A stretch of 32,823 nt of DNA from a virus: IMG/VR virus record IMGVR_UViG_3300044645_000588, positions 1 through 32,823 of that record; one strand, given 5' to 3'. Both the position numbers and the translations under genes were made by a program. The notes beneath the pieces were generated by a model, which was not told the origin of the DNA, did not search any database, and worked only from the letters and a program-made list of their open reading frames with translations. Positions 8,172 through 15,348 of this stretch are shown here, piece after piece. Every line of letters starts with the position of its first letter. Position 1 is the stretch's first letter.

Positions 8172-9070
8172 GCGTAGAAGGTTCCGATTCCGGGGAATGA
8201 CCCAAAGGGTAAAACCTCGTTTTCGCCAAAGCGCAGCTTGCAACTATTTAGGCGTTTGCCACACACATCCTCTTCTGGATCCGGCACGGATTCATCATTG
8301 GCATCGAAGTAGGTGGTGCCTGTGTAGCTGCACTCCGGGCTTCGGTATACCCATTGGCAAATGTTGATGCACTGCCTTTTGGGCGCTCGAACGCCGGCTA
8401 AATCAAAACTGGAGGCAAGCTCAAACTCCACCACATCCCTGTTTTCGGTTGAGCGGCGATCAATAAAGTAGACCTCGCGTGGCCATTCGGCGAGGGGATC
8501 GGGTGTATAAGGACTCACGCCACCAGGAAAGTTGACCGCATCTAAATACCTTGCCTGTGTGCGTCTCCGAGTAACTTTTGCGCCTTCAAGACCATTGGGC
8601 AGACTGAGTAGCAGCGCCGTGATTGTTCCCATCAAATTACTGACGCTTAGCTTGGGTCGCGGTAACTGGCCGGTGCCATTCCAGTTGAAGTCGGTGGCCT
8701 CAATAGGTAGACGCATATAGCTTTCGCCGTCGAACACAATTTCACCATTGGCGTTTGAGTTTGCACCAGCGTGGAATCGGTAAAGCGTATCTACTCCATG
8801 CTGCGTTGTATTCAACTGCAACTCAAACAGTTCAATGATTGCGGAAGGCGCAATAAGCTGAAATTCCGCCGATAAAGCGGAAATTGCCAACCATGTAATC
8901 GTGTTGTCGATGGTTGTGACATTGATTGTTGTGTTCCAGCTCGGTTCTGTAGCGGCGGAAGTGCCTGCAACAGTGCAGCGAAACGCCAAACCTGCTGCTG
9001 TGCCGGTGGTGGGGGCAACAATGTCACCAACCGAATAAGACGTGGCGGATGACCAAGCTGAGTACGGCAT
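8168..9070 (-). CDS. Minor tail protein, lambda L family, with extra N-terminal carbohydrate-binding-like domain (300 aa)
   Basis: Residues 66-300 match the lambda L pattern, ending [15 protein letters not shown]. Cysteines 238, 247, 270 and 277 are spaced 9, 23 and 7 apart. As I recall, this is the spacing of the four cysteines that hold the 4Fe-4S cluster in lambda gpL (173, 182, 205, 212). A fifth cysteine is at 234. Residues 3-62 are an added domain absent from lambda L, beginning [17 protein letters not shown], with TEPSW and ITWLAI, which resembles small carbohydrate-binding modules. It overlaps K by four bases, and its ATG shares a base with the M-like stop (TGATG). The stretch is AT-richer than the head genes. 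Confidence 0.9.
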   Translation of the reverse strand: MPYSAWSSATSYSVGDIVAPTTGTAAGLAFRCTVAGTSAATEPSWNTTINVTTIDNTITWLAISALSAEFQLIAPSAIIELFELQLNTTQHGVDTLYRFHAGANSNANGEIVFDGESYMRLPIEATDFNWNGTGQLPRPKLSVSNLMGTITALLLSLPNGLEGAKVTRRRTQARYLDAVNFPGGVSPYTPDPLAEWPREVYFIDRRSTENRDVVEFELASSFDLAGVRAPKRQCINICQWVYRSPECSYTGTTYFDANDESVPDPEEDVCGKRLNSCKLRFGENEVLPFGSFPGIGTFYA

Positions 9071-9405
9071 CAGGGTTCAAATACTTGACGGAAGGTGGCC
9101 GTGATGTTGTTGAAGTTGCAGCTCACCTGACTGGTCTGCCATTCGCTGCACACCCACTTGCCGGCATAGCCATTCGGATCAGTCCAGTCAAACGACTCAG
9201 TAGCACCTCGAGCGCGCAGGAAGGTGAGGATGTTGTCTCGTTCGGTATCATTTCGATTGCTGAACTGAAGCTGCCAGGTCTTTGGTTGTGTGTTCAAGCC
9301 ATAGGCAAGGCGTTGCTCATAGCCATCGCCAAATTTAACGGTGCGCACCGTAGGCGCTTCGGACAGATCAGCGCTGAAGCTGGGCGTGTAGGTGAAGGTG
9401 GCCAT
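9070..9405 (-). CDS. Minor tail protein, lambda M family (111 aa)
   Basis: In lambda, M is part of the tail tip between tape measure and L. Length and pattern fit: MATFTYTPSFSADLSEAPTV, then VKFGDGYEQRLAYGLN, the WQLQFSN strand and the FDWTDPNGYAGKWVCSEW segment, which is the family core. ATG at 9405 overlaps the tape-measure stop as TAATG. It lies between H-like and L-like genes exactly as in lambda. Confidence 0.92.
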   Translation of the reverse strand: MATFTYTPSFSADLSEAPTVRTVKFGDGYEQRLAYGLNTQPKTWQLQFSNRNDTERDNILTFLRARGATESFDWTDPNGYAGKWVCSEWQTSQVSCNFNNITATFRQVFEP

Positions 9406-11663
9406 TAGTTGAGCAAGCCTCCTGGTCGTTTCTGCTTGATCAGTTCCTGCTGGACCGCGATGCCAATGGCCTTACCAAGTTGGTTGGCCTGATTGCCGTC
9501 GCCTTGCACGTTAGAGCCAGCGGCATCAACGTTCACCGTCACACTCACCGCACCGCCACCGTTGGTGGCCTGTACTCCAAGCCGGCCATCACGGCCGCGG
9601 CGTAGCGGCATGATCGCCTCAGGTCCGGCCTCACCCATTAGGCCGATGCCCTTGGCGAAGGGGAACATCGTCGGCTTGTCGACGATGCCGCCGCGGGCGA
9701 ACTTCTGGATGCCGTTCTGGGCGAAGACGTTGCCCATGGCGCTCCTAGGGATATTGAACAAATCCATCACGCCACCCACTAGTGGCCTAATGATTGCCTG
9801 CCGAATCGCGATGCGAGCAATGTCGGCGATGATGCTATTGGCTAGATCAGTGAAGTTCGCCTTGCCGGTGGTGACGAAGCTGGTCAGTTGATCCTCAAGG
9901 CCTTGGAAGGTATTGACGACGGCATCCCCAACTTGAGCGCCGAAGTTGCTGATCGATTCATAGTAGGCCTTGATCTTCTCATTGAAGTTCGCGCCAAAGC
10001 TATCCTCCTGCTCCTTTTGTTTCTTGTTGGCATCATCAAGTGCAGCAGCACGATCACGAAGCAGGCGGATGTGCTCAGCTAGCGCGGGGTTCGTAGCAGC
10101 TAAGATGTCAAGCTGCAACAGGTTGATCTGAGCGTTCAGCTTCTCAACTTCAGTCAATACCTTCTTATCGTTTTGCACCTCGCGAATCTTTGCGTCATAG
10201 TCATCAAGAGATGGCAGCAGATCTTTGAGGCCTTGCGTTAGCTGCTGATTTGCTAGCTCTGTATTTGCTTTGGAAAGTTGATTGATCAATGTTTCCAGCG
10301 GTTTCACGTTCATCTCGCCGCCAGCCGCTCTGATGTCACGGAACAACTTGACGACCTGCTGCGTCAGATCATCAACGGTTCGATCGTTCTCACGAATGGC
10401 TTCAGTACGATCGGCCAGCAGTTTCTCCACTGGCGTGCCGCCAACATTGGCGAACGCCGCGTTGGCATCCTCTACCTTTCGACGCAGGCTTTCCTGCAGA
10501 TCCACCAGCTGCTGCGTCAATGTGTTGCGACGTTGCTGCAGTCTCTCGGCTTCGTTTGCAGCACGCTTAGCCTCCGCAGCGGCTCGCGCATCCGCCCCGC
10601 TCATGTCCAGTGCTGTCCGCCCAGTGCGGCGCCCGGTGCCTGGGGATGGGGCATCCGTGAACAACCGCTGGAATTGACCCATGTTCGCTTGAAAGCGCTT
10701 CATGAAGTCAGCGCCAAAGCGATCGGCCTCAGCCTGCGCACCAGCGAAGTCGCCCTTAAATGCCAGCGCAGCCCGTTTTGCAAAGGAACCGATCAGCCGA
10801 ACAGCTTCATCGACGAGTTTGACCATGCCAAGCAGCACAGCCGCCACGCTGCGGATGCCGAACTTGATGACATTGAACAGATCAGTCCAGTCAGTTTTGC
10901 TATCAAACAGCTCGCCAAACACTTCGATGATTGACTGCAGAGCAGGGAGTAGTGCGTCGGTCAACTCCATCCCGAAGCCTTGAGTCTTGATCCCAAACTC
11001 GGTCAGCGTGTCGTTGAACAGATCAGACCTGGCAGCGAAATCATCGGAAATCTTGAAGGTAAATTTCTCCATACTGGCCGCGCCTTCATTCAGCAGCGGA
11101 ATCAACTCGGCGCCTGCCTTGCCAAACAAGGCCACGGCCATCTGTGCCTTCTTTGCTCCATCAGGCATATCGGCGAACTTGTCCGCAATTTGCTTAAGCG
11201 CTTTATCGGTTGGGATCAGTTGACCGTTGGCGTCTTTAGCTGTGACGCCCAACTGCTTGAGAAGGCGCTGCATGTCGTCGTTGCCCTCCGCTGCCTTCAC
11301 CAAGTTCAAGTTCAGCTTGTTGATGCCCTTGCCCAAGCTGCCCATATCAACATCAGCTAGCTTGGCAGCATTACCGATTCCGGTCAGAGCGACAGCGGCG
11401 ATGCCAGTCTTGGCTTGAAGGTTGAACAGTTCATCGCCGGCGTTGATAGATTTCTTCACAATCGCCGAGAGTCCGCCAACGATTGCACTCCCAGCGATAG
11501 CTGCACCAAAGCCAGCGACGGCACCCTTCAGACCATTAAATGACATGGCCGCGTTCTTGGCCTGCCCCTGCAATCCCTGCATGGAATTGCCAAGCCGTCG
11601 GATATTGTTTTCGCCTTGAACGTCTGCCTTGATCCGCAGCATGGCATCCATGTTCATCGCCAT
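9405..11663 (-). CDS. Tail tape measure protein, lambda H type (752 aa)
   Basis: This protein sets tail length and is ejected with the DNA. At about 0.15 nm per residue of extended helix, 752 residues suggest a tail near 110 nm (a rule-of-thumb estimate). Residues 47-70 form a hydrophobic segment (GAVAGFGAAIAGSAIVGGLS). A long Ala/Glu/Arg/Gln helix starts near residue 360 (AAAEAKRAANEAERLQQRRN) and runs past 550, probably coiled coil. The C-terminal 150 residues match the lambda-type tape-measure end (KFARGGIVDKPTMFPFAKG, then MGEAGPEAIMPLRRG). The ATG at 11663 is two bases after the T-frame stop. Confidence 0.94.
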   Translation of the reverse strand: MAMNMDAMLRIKADVQGENNIRRLGNSMQGLQGQAKNAAMSFNGLKGAVAGFGAAIAGSAIVGGLSAIVKKSINAGDELFNLQAKTGIAAVALTGIGNAAKLADVDMGSLGKGINKLNLNLVKAAEGNDDMQRLLKQLGVTAKDANGQLIPTDKALKQIADKFADMPDGAKKAQMAVALFGKAGAELIPLLNEGAASMEKFTFKISDDFAARSDLFNDTLTEFGIKTQGFGMELTDALLPALQSIIEVFGELFDSKTDWTDLFNVIKFGIRSVAAVLLGMVKLVDEAVRLIGSFAKRAALAFKGDFAGAQAEADRFGADFMKRFQANMGQFQRLFTDAPSPGTGRRTGRTALDMSGADARAAAEAKRAANEAERLQQRRNTLTQQLVDLQESLRRKVEDANAAFANVGGTPVEKLLADRTEAIRENDRTVDDLTQQVVKLFRDIRAAGGEMNVKPLETLINQLSKANTELANQQLTQGLKDLLPSLDDYDAKIREVQNDKKVLTEVEKLNAQINLLQLDILAATNPALAEHIRLLRDRAAALDDANKKQKEQEDSFGANFNEKIKAYYESISNFGAQVGDAVVNTFQGLEDQLTSFVTTGKANFTDLANSIIADIARIAIRQAIIRPLVGGVMDLFNIPRSAMGNVFAQNGIQKFARGGIVDKPTMFPFAKGIGLMGEAGPEAIMPLRRGRDGRLGVQATNGGGAVSVTVNVDAAGSNVQGDGNQANQLGKAIGIAVQQELIKQKRPGGLLN

Positions 11664-11665
11664 GG

Positions 11666-11995
11666 CTATGCCCCCTGTTTATTGATCACGGTCATCGCTG
11701 CGGCCTCCATGATTTGCAGGTCCTCCAGCAGCGCGCGCGGTTCCTCTACGTCGTACAGCTTAAACAGCCAGCGCACCGCTGCATAGTCCAATCCGATCAC
11801 CCCGCTCATCGTGGTGCGCCATTGCGTCTGAACTCGCAGGAACATCTCGACCACTGGCCAGTTCTCCGGCCAAATTCCGAAGTCTTCATCCGGTGGTGGT
11901 GGGAGGTCTTGCAGCTCAAGACCAAAGGCCGCGGCATCGTCGGCGGTTTCGTCCACAACGCCACCGCCTGCCCAATGCTCAGCGGCCTCGATCAG
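11666..11995 (-). CDS. Tail assembly chaperone T-frame, made as a G-T fusion by -1 frameshift (228 aa with G)
   Basis: The frame is open from the slippery site: LIEAAEHWAGGG, then DETADDAAAFGLELQDL. The core is DFGIWPENWPVVEMFLRVQT, GLDYAAVRWLF and a helical end, the DUF1799-type pattern found after tail-tube genes. It has no convincing start of its own: the first candidate is a GTG at 11956, 39 bases in, and the coding pattern continues upstream into the frameshift site. I therefore read it as the second half of a GT fusion, 119 residues of G plus 109 of T. In lambda, GT recruits the tape measure during tail assembly. The next gene is the tape measure, two bases downstream. Confidence 0.85.
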   Translation of the reverse strand: MIEAAEHWAGGGVVDETADDAAAFGLELQDLPPPPDEDFGIWPENWPVVEMFLRVQTQWRTTMSGVIGLDYAAVRWLFKLYDVEEPRALLEDLQIMEAAAMTVINKQGA

Positions 11996-12351
11996 TTTTT
12001 TCGCTTAGCCCCTTTGATGCTGTCCATGTAAGCCTTCAGCACAGCGATGGCGAGGAACGGCACCTCGAGCAATTCGTCGAGTGCTTTCTGGCTGAAGGGG
12101 ATCTCCTTGCCATGATCATCATTGATGCCAGACCAACCCACCAACACATCGCGGGCGATGTCGGTGATTTGATCCAGGTCGCCCAGGTCTTCGAGCTTCT
12201 GCAACTCGGCGACCATTGGACCGATTTTGCTTTGCGGCAGGCGCTTGAACTCACCATCAAAGGTCTGGCGCTCGTGGCGGCCACCATCGATCGGGAGATC
12301 AAAGGCGACCGGCCACGAGTAAGTGCCGGACTGCTTAAGTACGAAAGCCAA
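11992..12351 (-). CDS. Tail assembly chaperone G-frame (119 aa)
   Basis: This lies between the tail-tube gene and the T-frame, as lambda G does. It is an acidic helical protein (ELQKLEDLGDLDQITDIARD) beginning MAFVLKQSGTYSWPVAFDLP and ending IKGAKRKN. The start must be TTG at 12351, two bases after the tube-gene TGA: no ATG or GTG lies near the beginning of the conserved part. Its last codons CGA AAA AAC TGA form a canonical slippery site directly against the stop. Most ribosomes should make G and a minority GT; the ratio matters for tail assembly in lambda. Confidence 0.87.
   Translation of the reverse strand: MAFVLKQSGTYSWPVAFDLPIDGGRHERQTFDGEFKRLPQSKIGPMVAELQKLEDLGDLDQITDIARDVLVGWSGINDDHGKEIPFSQKALDELLEVPFLAIAVLKAYMDSIKGAKRKN
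11995..12001 (-). promoter_or_regulatory. Programmed -1 ribosomal frameshift heptamer A AAA AAC
   Basis: On the minus strand the G-frame ends CGA AAA AAC TGA. The seven bases A AAA AAC fit X XXY YYZ in the zero frame, so both tRNAs can re-pair after slipping back one base. Reading then continues as CTG ATC GAG in the T-frame, which stays open to 11666. The TGA directly after the heptamer should increase pausing. I did not find an obvious strong hairpin within the next 15 bases by eye. Confidence 0.88.
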
Positions 12352-12353
12352 GA

Positions 12354-13292
12354 TCAGGTGTAAACGAGACTGAACTCATCATTGCCTGAACTGGTCGGAA
12401 CTGCAATAAACGGCATGTTCAGCATCTGCACGCCATCCTGATCCGAATAGGTCAGGTTGCCCAGATCGGACTGGGCAGTGGTCACCGTGGCGATGTTGCC
12501 GCCGGTCGTGCCGTGCTGGAAGGTGATGCTGCCGGTGCTGCTGCCGGTAGCGATCGTGAAGAAGTCCTTGGCCGCAATGGTCGGAGCTTCGATCACGATG
12601 GTGCCGCTGGGCGCCCGGTTGGTGATCATGATCTCCTTCGAGCAGCCGACCAGCTCGCGATAGATCACGTCGTTGGCCATGCTGAAGTTGTAGCTTTGCA
12701 GGCAGCCGCTGTAGGAGAAGGCGGTGAAGTTGGTGGTGTTGCCCTGCTTGAAGATCAGCGGGGTGGCCTGGTTGGCGTAGGTCGGGGTGGGCAGCGTCTC
12801 ATCGGTCGGGGCGTTGTAGATGCCCGTCATGGTGAAGCTGATCACGGGCACCTGGCCAACCTCCCCGGAAATCTCAAAACTTCCGCGGCAGCCGGTCAGC
12901 TTGTGGCGAATGCCATCCTCGTGGTAGTGGATGGTGCAGCTCTCGAAGCCGCTGCTCTCGGGCGCGTAGGTGGCGCTGGTGCTAGTCACCAGCGTCTCAG
13001 ATAGGCCGCAGCTACGCAGCACCGGACCATAGGCCGGAGCGGTCCCAGCAGTGCCGGAGCCAGCCAGCTCCACCTCGAAGGTCACCTCGACCCGGGTCTG
13101 CGCCAGCAGTTGATCGGCTTGCCCCATGTAAGGACGCACCAGGTCGCGGTTTACGGTCTCAGCGACCAGCGGCTGGATCTCGAGGTTGCGCACCAAGATG
13201 GCATTGCTCGAGCCGGTCGGGCTGGAGTCAGTGGCGTAGGTGGTTTCAATCTTCGCCAGGATCAAACGCCGGCGTGTCAGAACTGAGGCCAT
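12354..13292 (-). CDS. Major tail tube protein, lambda V-like position (312 aa)
   Basis: This protein should polymerise as rings around the tape measure to form the tail tube. It begins MASVLTRRRLILAKIETTYA, followed by a long beta-rich body with segments such as LAQTRVEVTFEVELAGSGTA and SCTIHYHEDGIRHKLTGCRG. It ends NDEFSLVYT. The pattern (ETTYGTD-type start, tube-forming body, position before the G/T chaperones) matches phage tail-tube proteins of the tube_2 kind. It has six cysteines scattered through the protein. A 53-residue frame overlaps its first 47 bases. It is the most abundant tail protein expected from this cluster. Confidence 0.88.
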   Translation of the reverse strand: MASVLTRRRLILAKIETTYATDSSPTGSSNAILVRNLEIQPLVAETVNRDLVRPYMGQADQLLAQTRVEVTFEVELAGSGTAGTAPAYGPVLRSCGLSETLVTSTSATYAPESSGFESCTIHYHEDGIRHKLTGCRGSFEISGEVGQVPVISFTMTGIYNAPTDETLPTPTYANQATPLIFKQGNTTNFTAFSYSGCLQSYNFSMANDVIYRELVGCSKEIMITNRAPSGTIVIEAPTIAAKDFFTIATGSSTGSITFQHGTTGGNIATVTTAQSDLGNLTYSDQDGVQMLNMPFIAVPTSSGNDEFSLVYT

Positions 13293-13410
13293 TGGTGGCT
13301 ACCTCGGGTTGGGGGTGGGGAGCCGGCTGGGTCCGCTCGACGAGCTTTCGCTTGCCGGTTTTCTTGTCGACCAGATAGCTGCCGCCCTGGCCTTTGTATT
13401 CGTCCATCAT
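13246..13410 (-). CDS. Small Lys-rich protein overlapping tube gene start (53-54 aa), unknown
   Basis: Two adjacent ATG codons lie at 13410 and 13407; the stop TGA is at 13248-13246, 47 bases inside the tube gene. The protein begins MDEYKGQGGSYLVDKKTGKR, then KLVERTQPAPHPQPEV, and ends DPGED. The GGSY-VD-KTGKR pattern is one I associate with tiny proteins in phage tail operons, and the frame fills the 126-base gap after the U-like gene (start 8 bases after its stop). No Shine-Dalgarno-like sequence is clear. Function unknown. Confidence 0.55.
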   Translation of the reverse strand: MMDEYKGQGGSYLVDKKTGKRKLVERTQPAPHPQPEVATNGLSSDTPAFDPGED

Positions 13411-13418
13411 CGTAGCTA

Positions 13419-13850
13419 CTACGGACTCTGCGCCAAATTAGCGACTCGAGTCCGATACTTCACCACGTAGTCGCAGGAGATCACACCAGATGGCTGGTCT
13501 GCCTCCTGCATATCGAAGCTAACTCCAGTCGGTTGCACGTCGTAGGCATGGCCTCCGACCGTCAGATCTGCCATCACTTTCGCGTGCAAACTCTCCACAA
13601 TCGGATCAGCCACCTGATCAGGGATGTTGCCACGCACGATCACTGCAACGCGCACGGTGAGCGTCCAGTCCAGCGTTGGTGTGCTCGTCAACTGCACGCA
13701 CACATCGTTGATCGGCTCGACCACAATCGCCGGCAGCTCGCCCCTAGCTAGCGGTTCCACCCTGCTGCGATAGATCCTGGTGCTCACACCAGTGGTGTTC
13801 GTGAGCGCCGTGCGGATACCGGCCAGAATCGACTCGCGCTTCGTTGTCAT
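13419..13850 (-). CDS. Tail terminator / minor tail protein, lambda U-like (143 aa)
   Basis: The ATG at 13850 overlaps the previous stop as ATGA; a longer frame from 13877 is possible but unneeded. The sequence begins MTTKRESILAGIRTALTNTT, then ELPAIVVEPINDVC and a WTLTVRVAVIVRG strand. It ends with a beta hairpin including SFDMQEADQPSGVISCDYVV. This helix-then-mixed-sheet order and the place before the tail-tube gene fit the lambda U group, which caps the finished tail and joins it to the head. Sequence identity to lambda U is too low to claim by eye; position carries much of the call. Confidence 0.78.
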   Translation of the reverse strand: MTTKRESILAGIRTALTNTTGVSTRIYRSRVEPLARGELPAIVVEPINDVCVQLTSTPTLDWTLTVRVAVIVRGNIPDQVADPIVESLHAKVMADLTVGGHAYDVQPTGVSFDMQEADQPSGVISCDYVVKYRTRVANLAQSP

Positions 13851-14485
13851 GCCGATGCCACCTGCACCACTGTGCAAATGATGCCCGGAATCCCCGGATG
13901 CGCGAACGGACTGGTCGCCGCGGCCTCGGCGTGGATGTATGCAGCAGCGTTGCTGGTTGCCCAGATCAGCTCGATGTAGTCCGCCGCCGCCAGCTTGAGG
14001 ATGAAGTTCACCGTTCCGATCACATTGCCGTCGATACCGCCATGCCTGGCAATGATGCTGAACTTGCTATCACTGTCGGCCACATTACCACTAGCGCCAT
14101 TGTCGTTCTTGCGGAGCCAAACGTTGACATCATGGATGCTGGAGTCAGTATTGCTGAACTGGATCGAGAACGTAAAGCTGTAGATGCCAGGGTGGTCAAC
14201 CGTGATCCGGCTATTGGAGATCACATTGATGCCACGGTTGTCTAGGTCGTTCTTCCGCAACAGGATCGACGTTGGCGTATTAGCTGTAGCGGTCTGCGAC
14301 GTTGTATCCCAGAACGATGCCCAGTTCGCAGGACTGCTGAAATACGGCAGCGTGTTCCACGCTGTCCTGCCGTCACCAATCTTCAGGTTGCCGGTCTGAC
14401 TTTCAAGGCCAGGCTCTCCTGCCATCAGCACAGGATTCTGTGCTGCCCACTGGCTCCGTGTGTTGACCTTGAAGGGACCGCTCAT
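13847..14485 (-). CDS. Fibre-like structural protein with C1q/TNF-like C-terminal domain (212 aa)
   Basis: Residues 7-48 repeat the fibre N-terminal module seen in the gene at 1173-1988: SQWAAQNPVLMAGEPGLESQ, then TGNLKIGDG and WNTLPYF. Residues 55-210 form a jelly-roll-like beta domain. The C1q-like pattern includes GINVISNSRITVDHPGIYSF, then FSIQFSN, VWLRKND and a YIELIW strand. This is a trimerising surface protein, yet the gene lies among head-tail joining genes, between FII-like and U-like, where lambda has Z. It could decorate head, neck or upper tail. It overlaps both neighbours by four bases. Confidence 0.72.
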   Translation of the reverse strand: MSGPFKVNTRSQWAAQNPVLMAGEPGLESQTGNLKIGDGRTAWNTLPYFSSPANWASFWDTTSQTATANTPTSILLRKNDLDNRGINVISNSRITVDHPGIYSFTFSIQFSNTDSSIHDVNVWLRKNDNGASGNVADSDSKFSIIARHGGIDGNVIGTVNFILKLAAADYIELIWATSNAAAYIHAEAAATSPFAHPGIPGIICTVVQVASA

Positions 14486-14760
14486 GTCTTCTGTATCCCG
14501 AGCTGAACGAACTTGCCATCGTCAATCAACATCGTCTCGCGGACGGTGTAAGCAGTCCCATCCACAGTGATCGAGTCGCCGCGGATGAGACTGCCAAATG
14601 CGGAGGTTCTGGCTGTCAGCGTGTAGTCGGTGGTGAGCACCATCCCATCGCTGATCACCTGGCTGGGCATATCCAGGATCCCGTTAGCGGTAGTGGCGCC
14701 AGCCGTGCAGCTGACGCCAAAGTCCGCCAGGAAGATATCCAGATCCTCCGTCAGAGCCAT
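14482..14760 (-). CDS. Head-tail joining protein, lambda FII-like (92 aa)
   Basis: The family sits at the bottom of the head connector and gives the surface to which the tail attaches. The sequence fits well: LDIFLADFGVSCTAG at the start, then NGILDMPSQVI, LTTDYTLTARTSAFGSLIRG and a TVDGTAYTVRE hairpin. An IDDGKFVQL strand ends the chain. Length is close to the usual 90-115 residues. It lies two bases after the previous gene and overlaps the next by four. Confidence 0.85.
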   Translation of the reverse strand: MALTEDLDIFLADFGVSCTAGATTANGILDMPSQVISDGMVLTTDYTLTARTSAFGSLIRGDSITVDGTAYTVRETMLIDDGKFVQLGIQKT

Positions 14761-14762
14761 GA

Positions 14763-15143
14763 TCAGCCGTACTTCGCAGAAGCCAGACCGATCACAGCCA
14801 CGGCACCGGCGCCGGTGCCACCAGCCACGGTGATGGAGACCTTCACAAAGCGCTTCAGGGAAGTCACGTTGACGAAGATCTTTTGCAGCGAAGCAGTGTT
14901 TGCGGTGGTGGTGGTGAAGCCGCCACCAGTCACGTCGGTGTAAGTACCGCCGGAGGTGTCGGATTCGGTCAGCTTCACGGCGTAGGTGATGCTGGCACCG
15001 CCGGCTTCGGCGTCCAGAAGGACAGCCATATCGCCTTCATAACCCTGCAGGTCAACAGCAGAGCCGGTGCCTGTAGCAGTTACAACGTCATTGCGGAGCA
15101 GACCCAAGACCGTGGTCTTCGAGCCAAGATTGTGGATGGTCAT
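14763..15143 (-). CDS. Probable head decoration or minor head protein (126 aa)
   Basis: This is an all-beta protein with almost no charged surface beyond its start: MTIHNLGSKTTVLGLLRNDV, then VDLQGYEGDMAVLLDAEAGG, TYAVKLTESDTSGGTYTDV and a KRFVKVSITVAGG strand. Proteins of this pattern lie just after major capsid genes in many siphoviruses and are usually called head decoration or minor capsid proteins. No motif proves the role. ATG overlaps the preceding stop (ATGA). Confidence 0.68.
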   Translation of the reverse strand: MTIHNLGSKTTVLGLLRNDVVTATGTGSAVDLQGYEGDMAVLLDAEAGGASITYAVKLTESDTSGGTYTDVTGGGFTTTTANTASLQKIFVNVTSLKRFVKVSITVAGGTGAGAVAVIGLASAKYG

Positions 15144-15346
15144 GATTTAGCCCTCCGTCGAGGGGTAGATGGTTTAGGTGCTGGTTGAGCAATTTCCTCA
15201 ACCAAATCGGCCACCTTGTCGGCGACCGCAACAGCTTTGCCAATGCCGATCAACAGCTTGGCGTCCGAGGGGGAAGCCTCATGGACTTCCCCGAGACGGA
15301 TCACCTGGCCTGCCAGCATTGTTTGCCGTAGGACCTTGATCAACAT
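15140..15346 (-). CDS. Small protein after the capsid gene (68 aa), unknown function
   Basis: Begins MLIKVLRQTMLAGQVIRLGE, then SPSDAKLLIGIGKAV and a charged end (PKPSTPRRRAKS). Short proteins of this kind, with a single small beta-helix fold and a basic tail, follow major capsid genes in many lambda- and HK97-like phages. They have no firm role that I know of. ATG at 15346 is two bases after the capsid stop; its own stop overlaps the next ATG. Confidence 0.72.
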   Translation of the reverse strand: MLIKVLRQTMLAGQVIRLGEVHEASPSDAKLLIGIGKAVAVADKVADLVEEIAQPAPKPSTPRRRAKS

Positions 15347-15348
15347 GA

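Noticed and set aside
8172-8243. N-terminal extension of the K-like gene
   Set aside because: It would overlap the L-like gene by 76 bases and add residues absent from the family; the ATGA overlap at 8171 is the usual arrangement.
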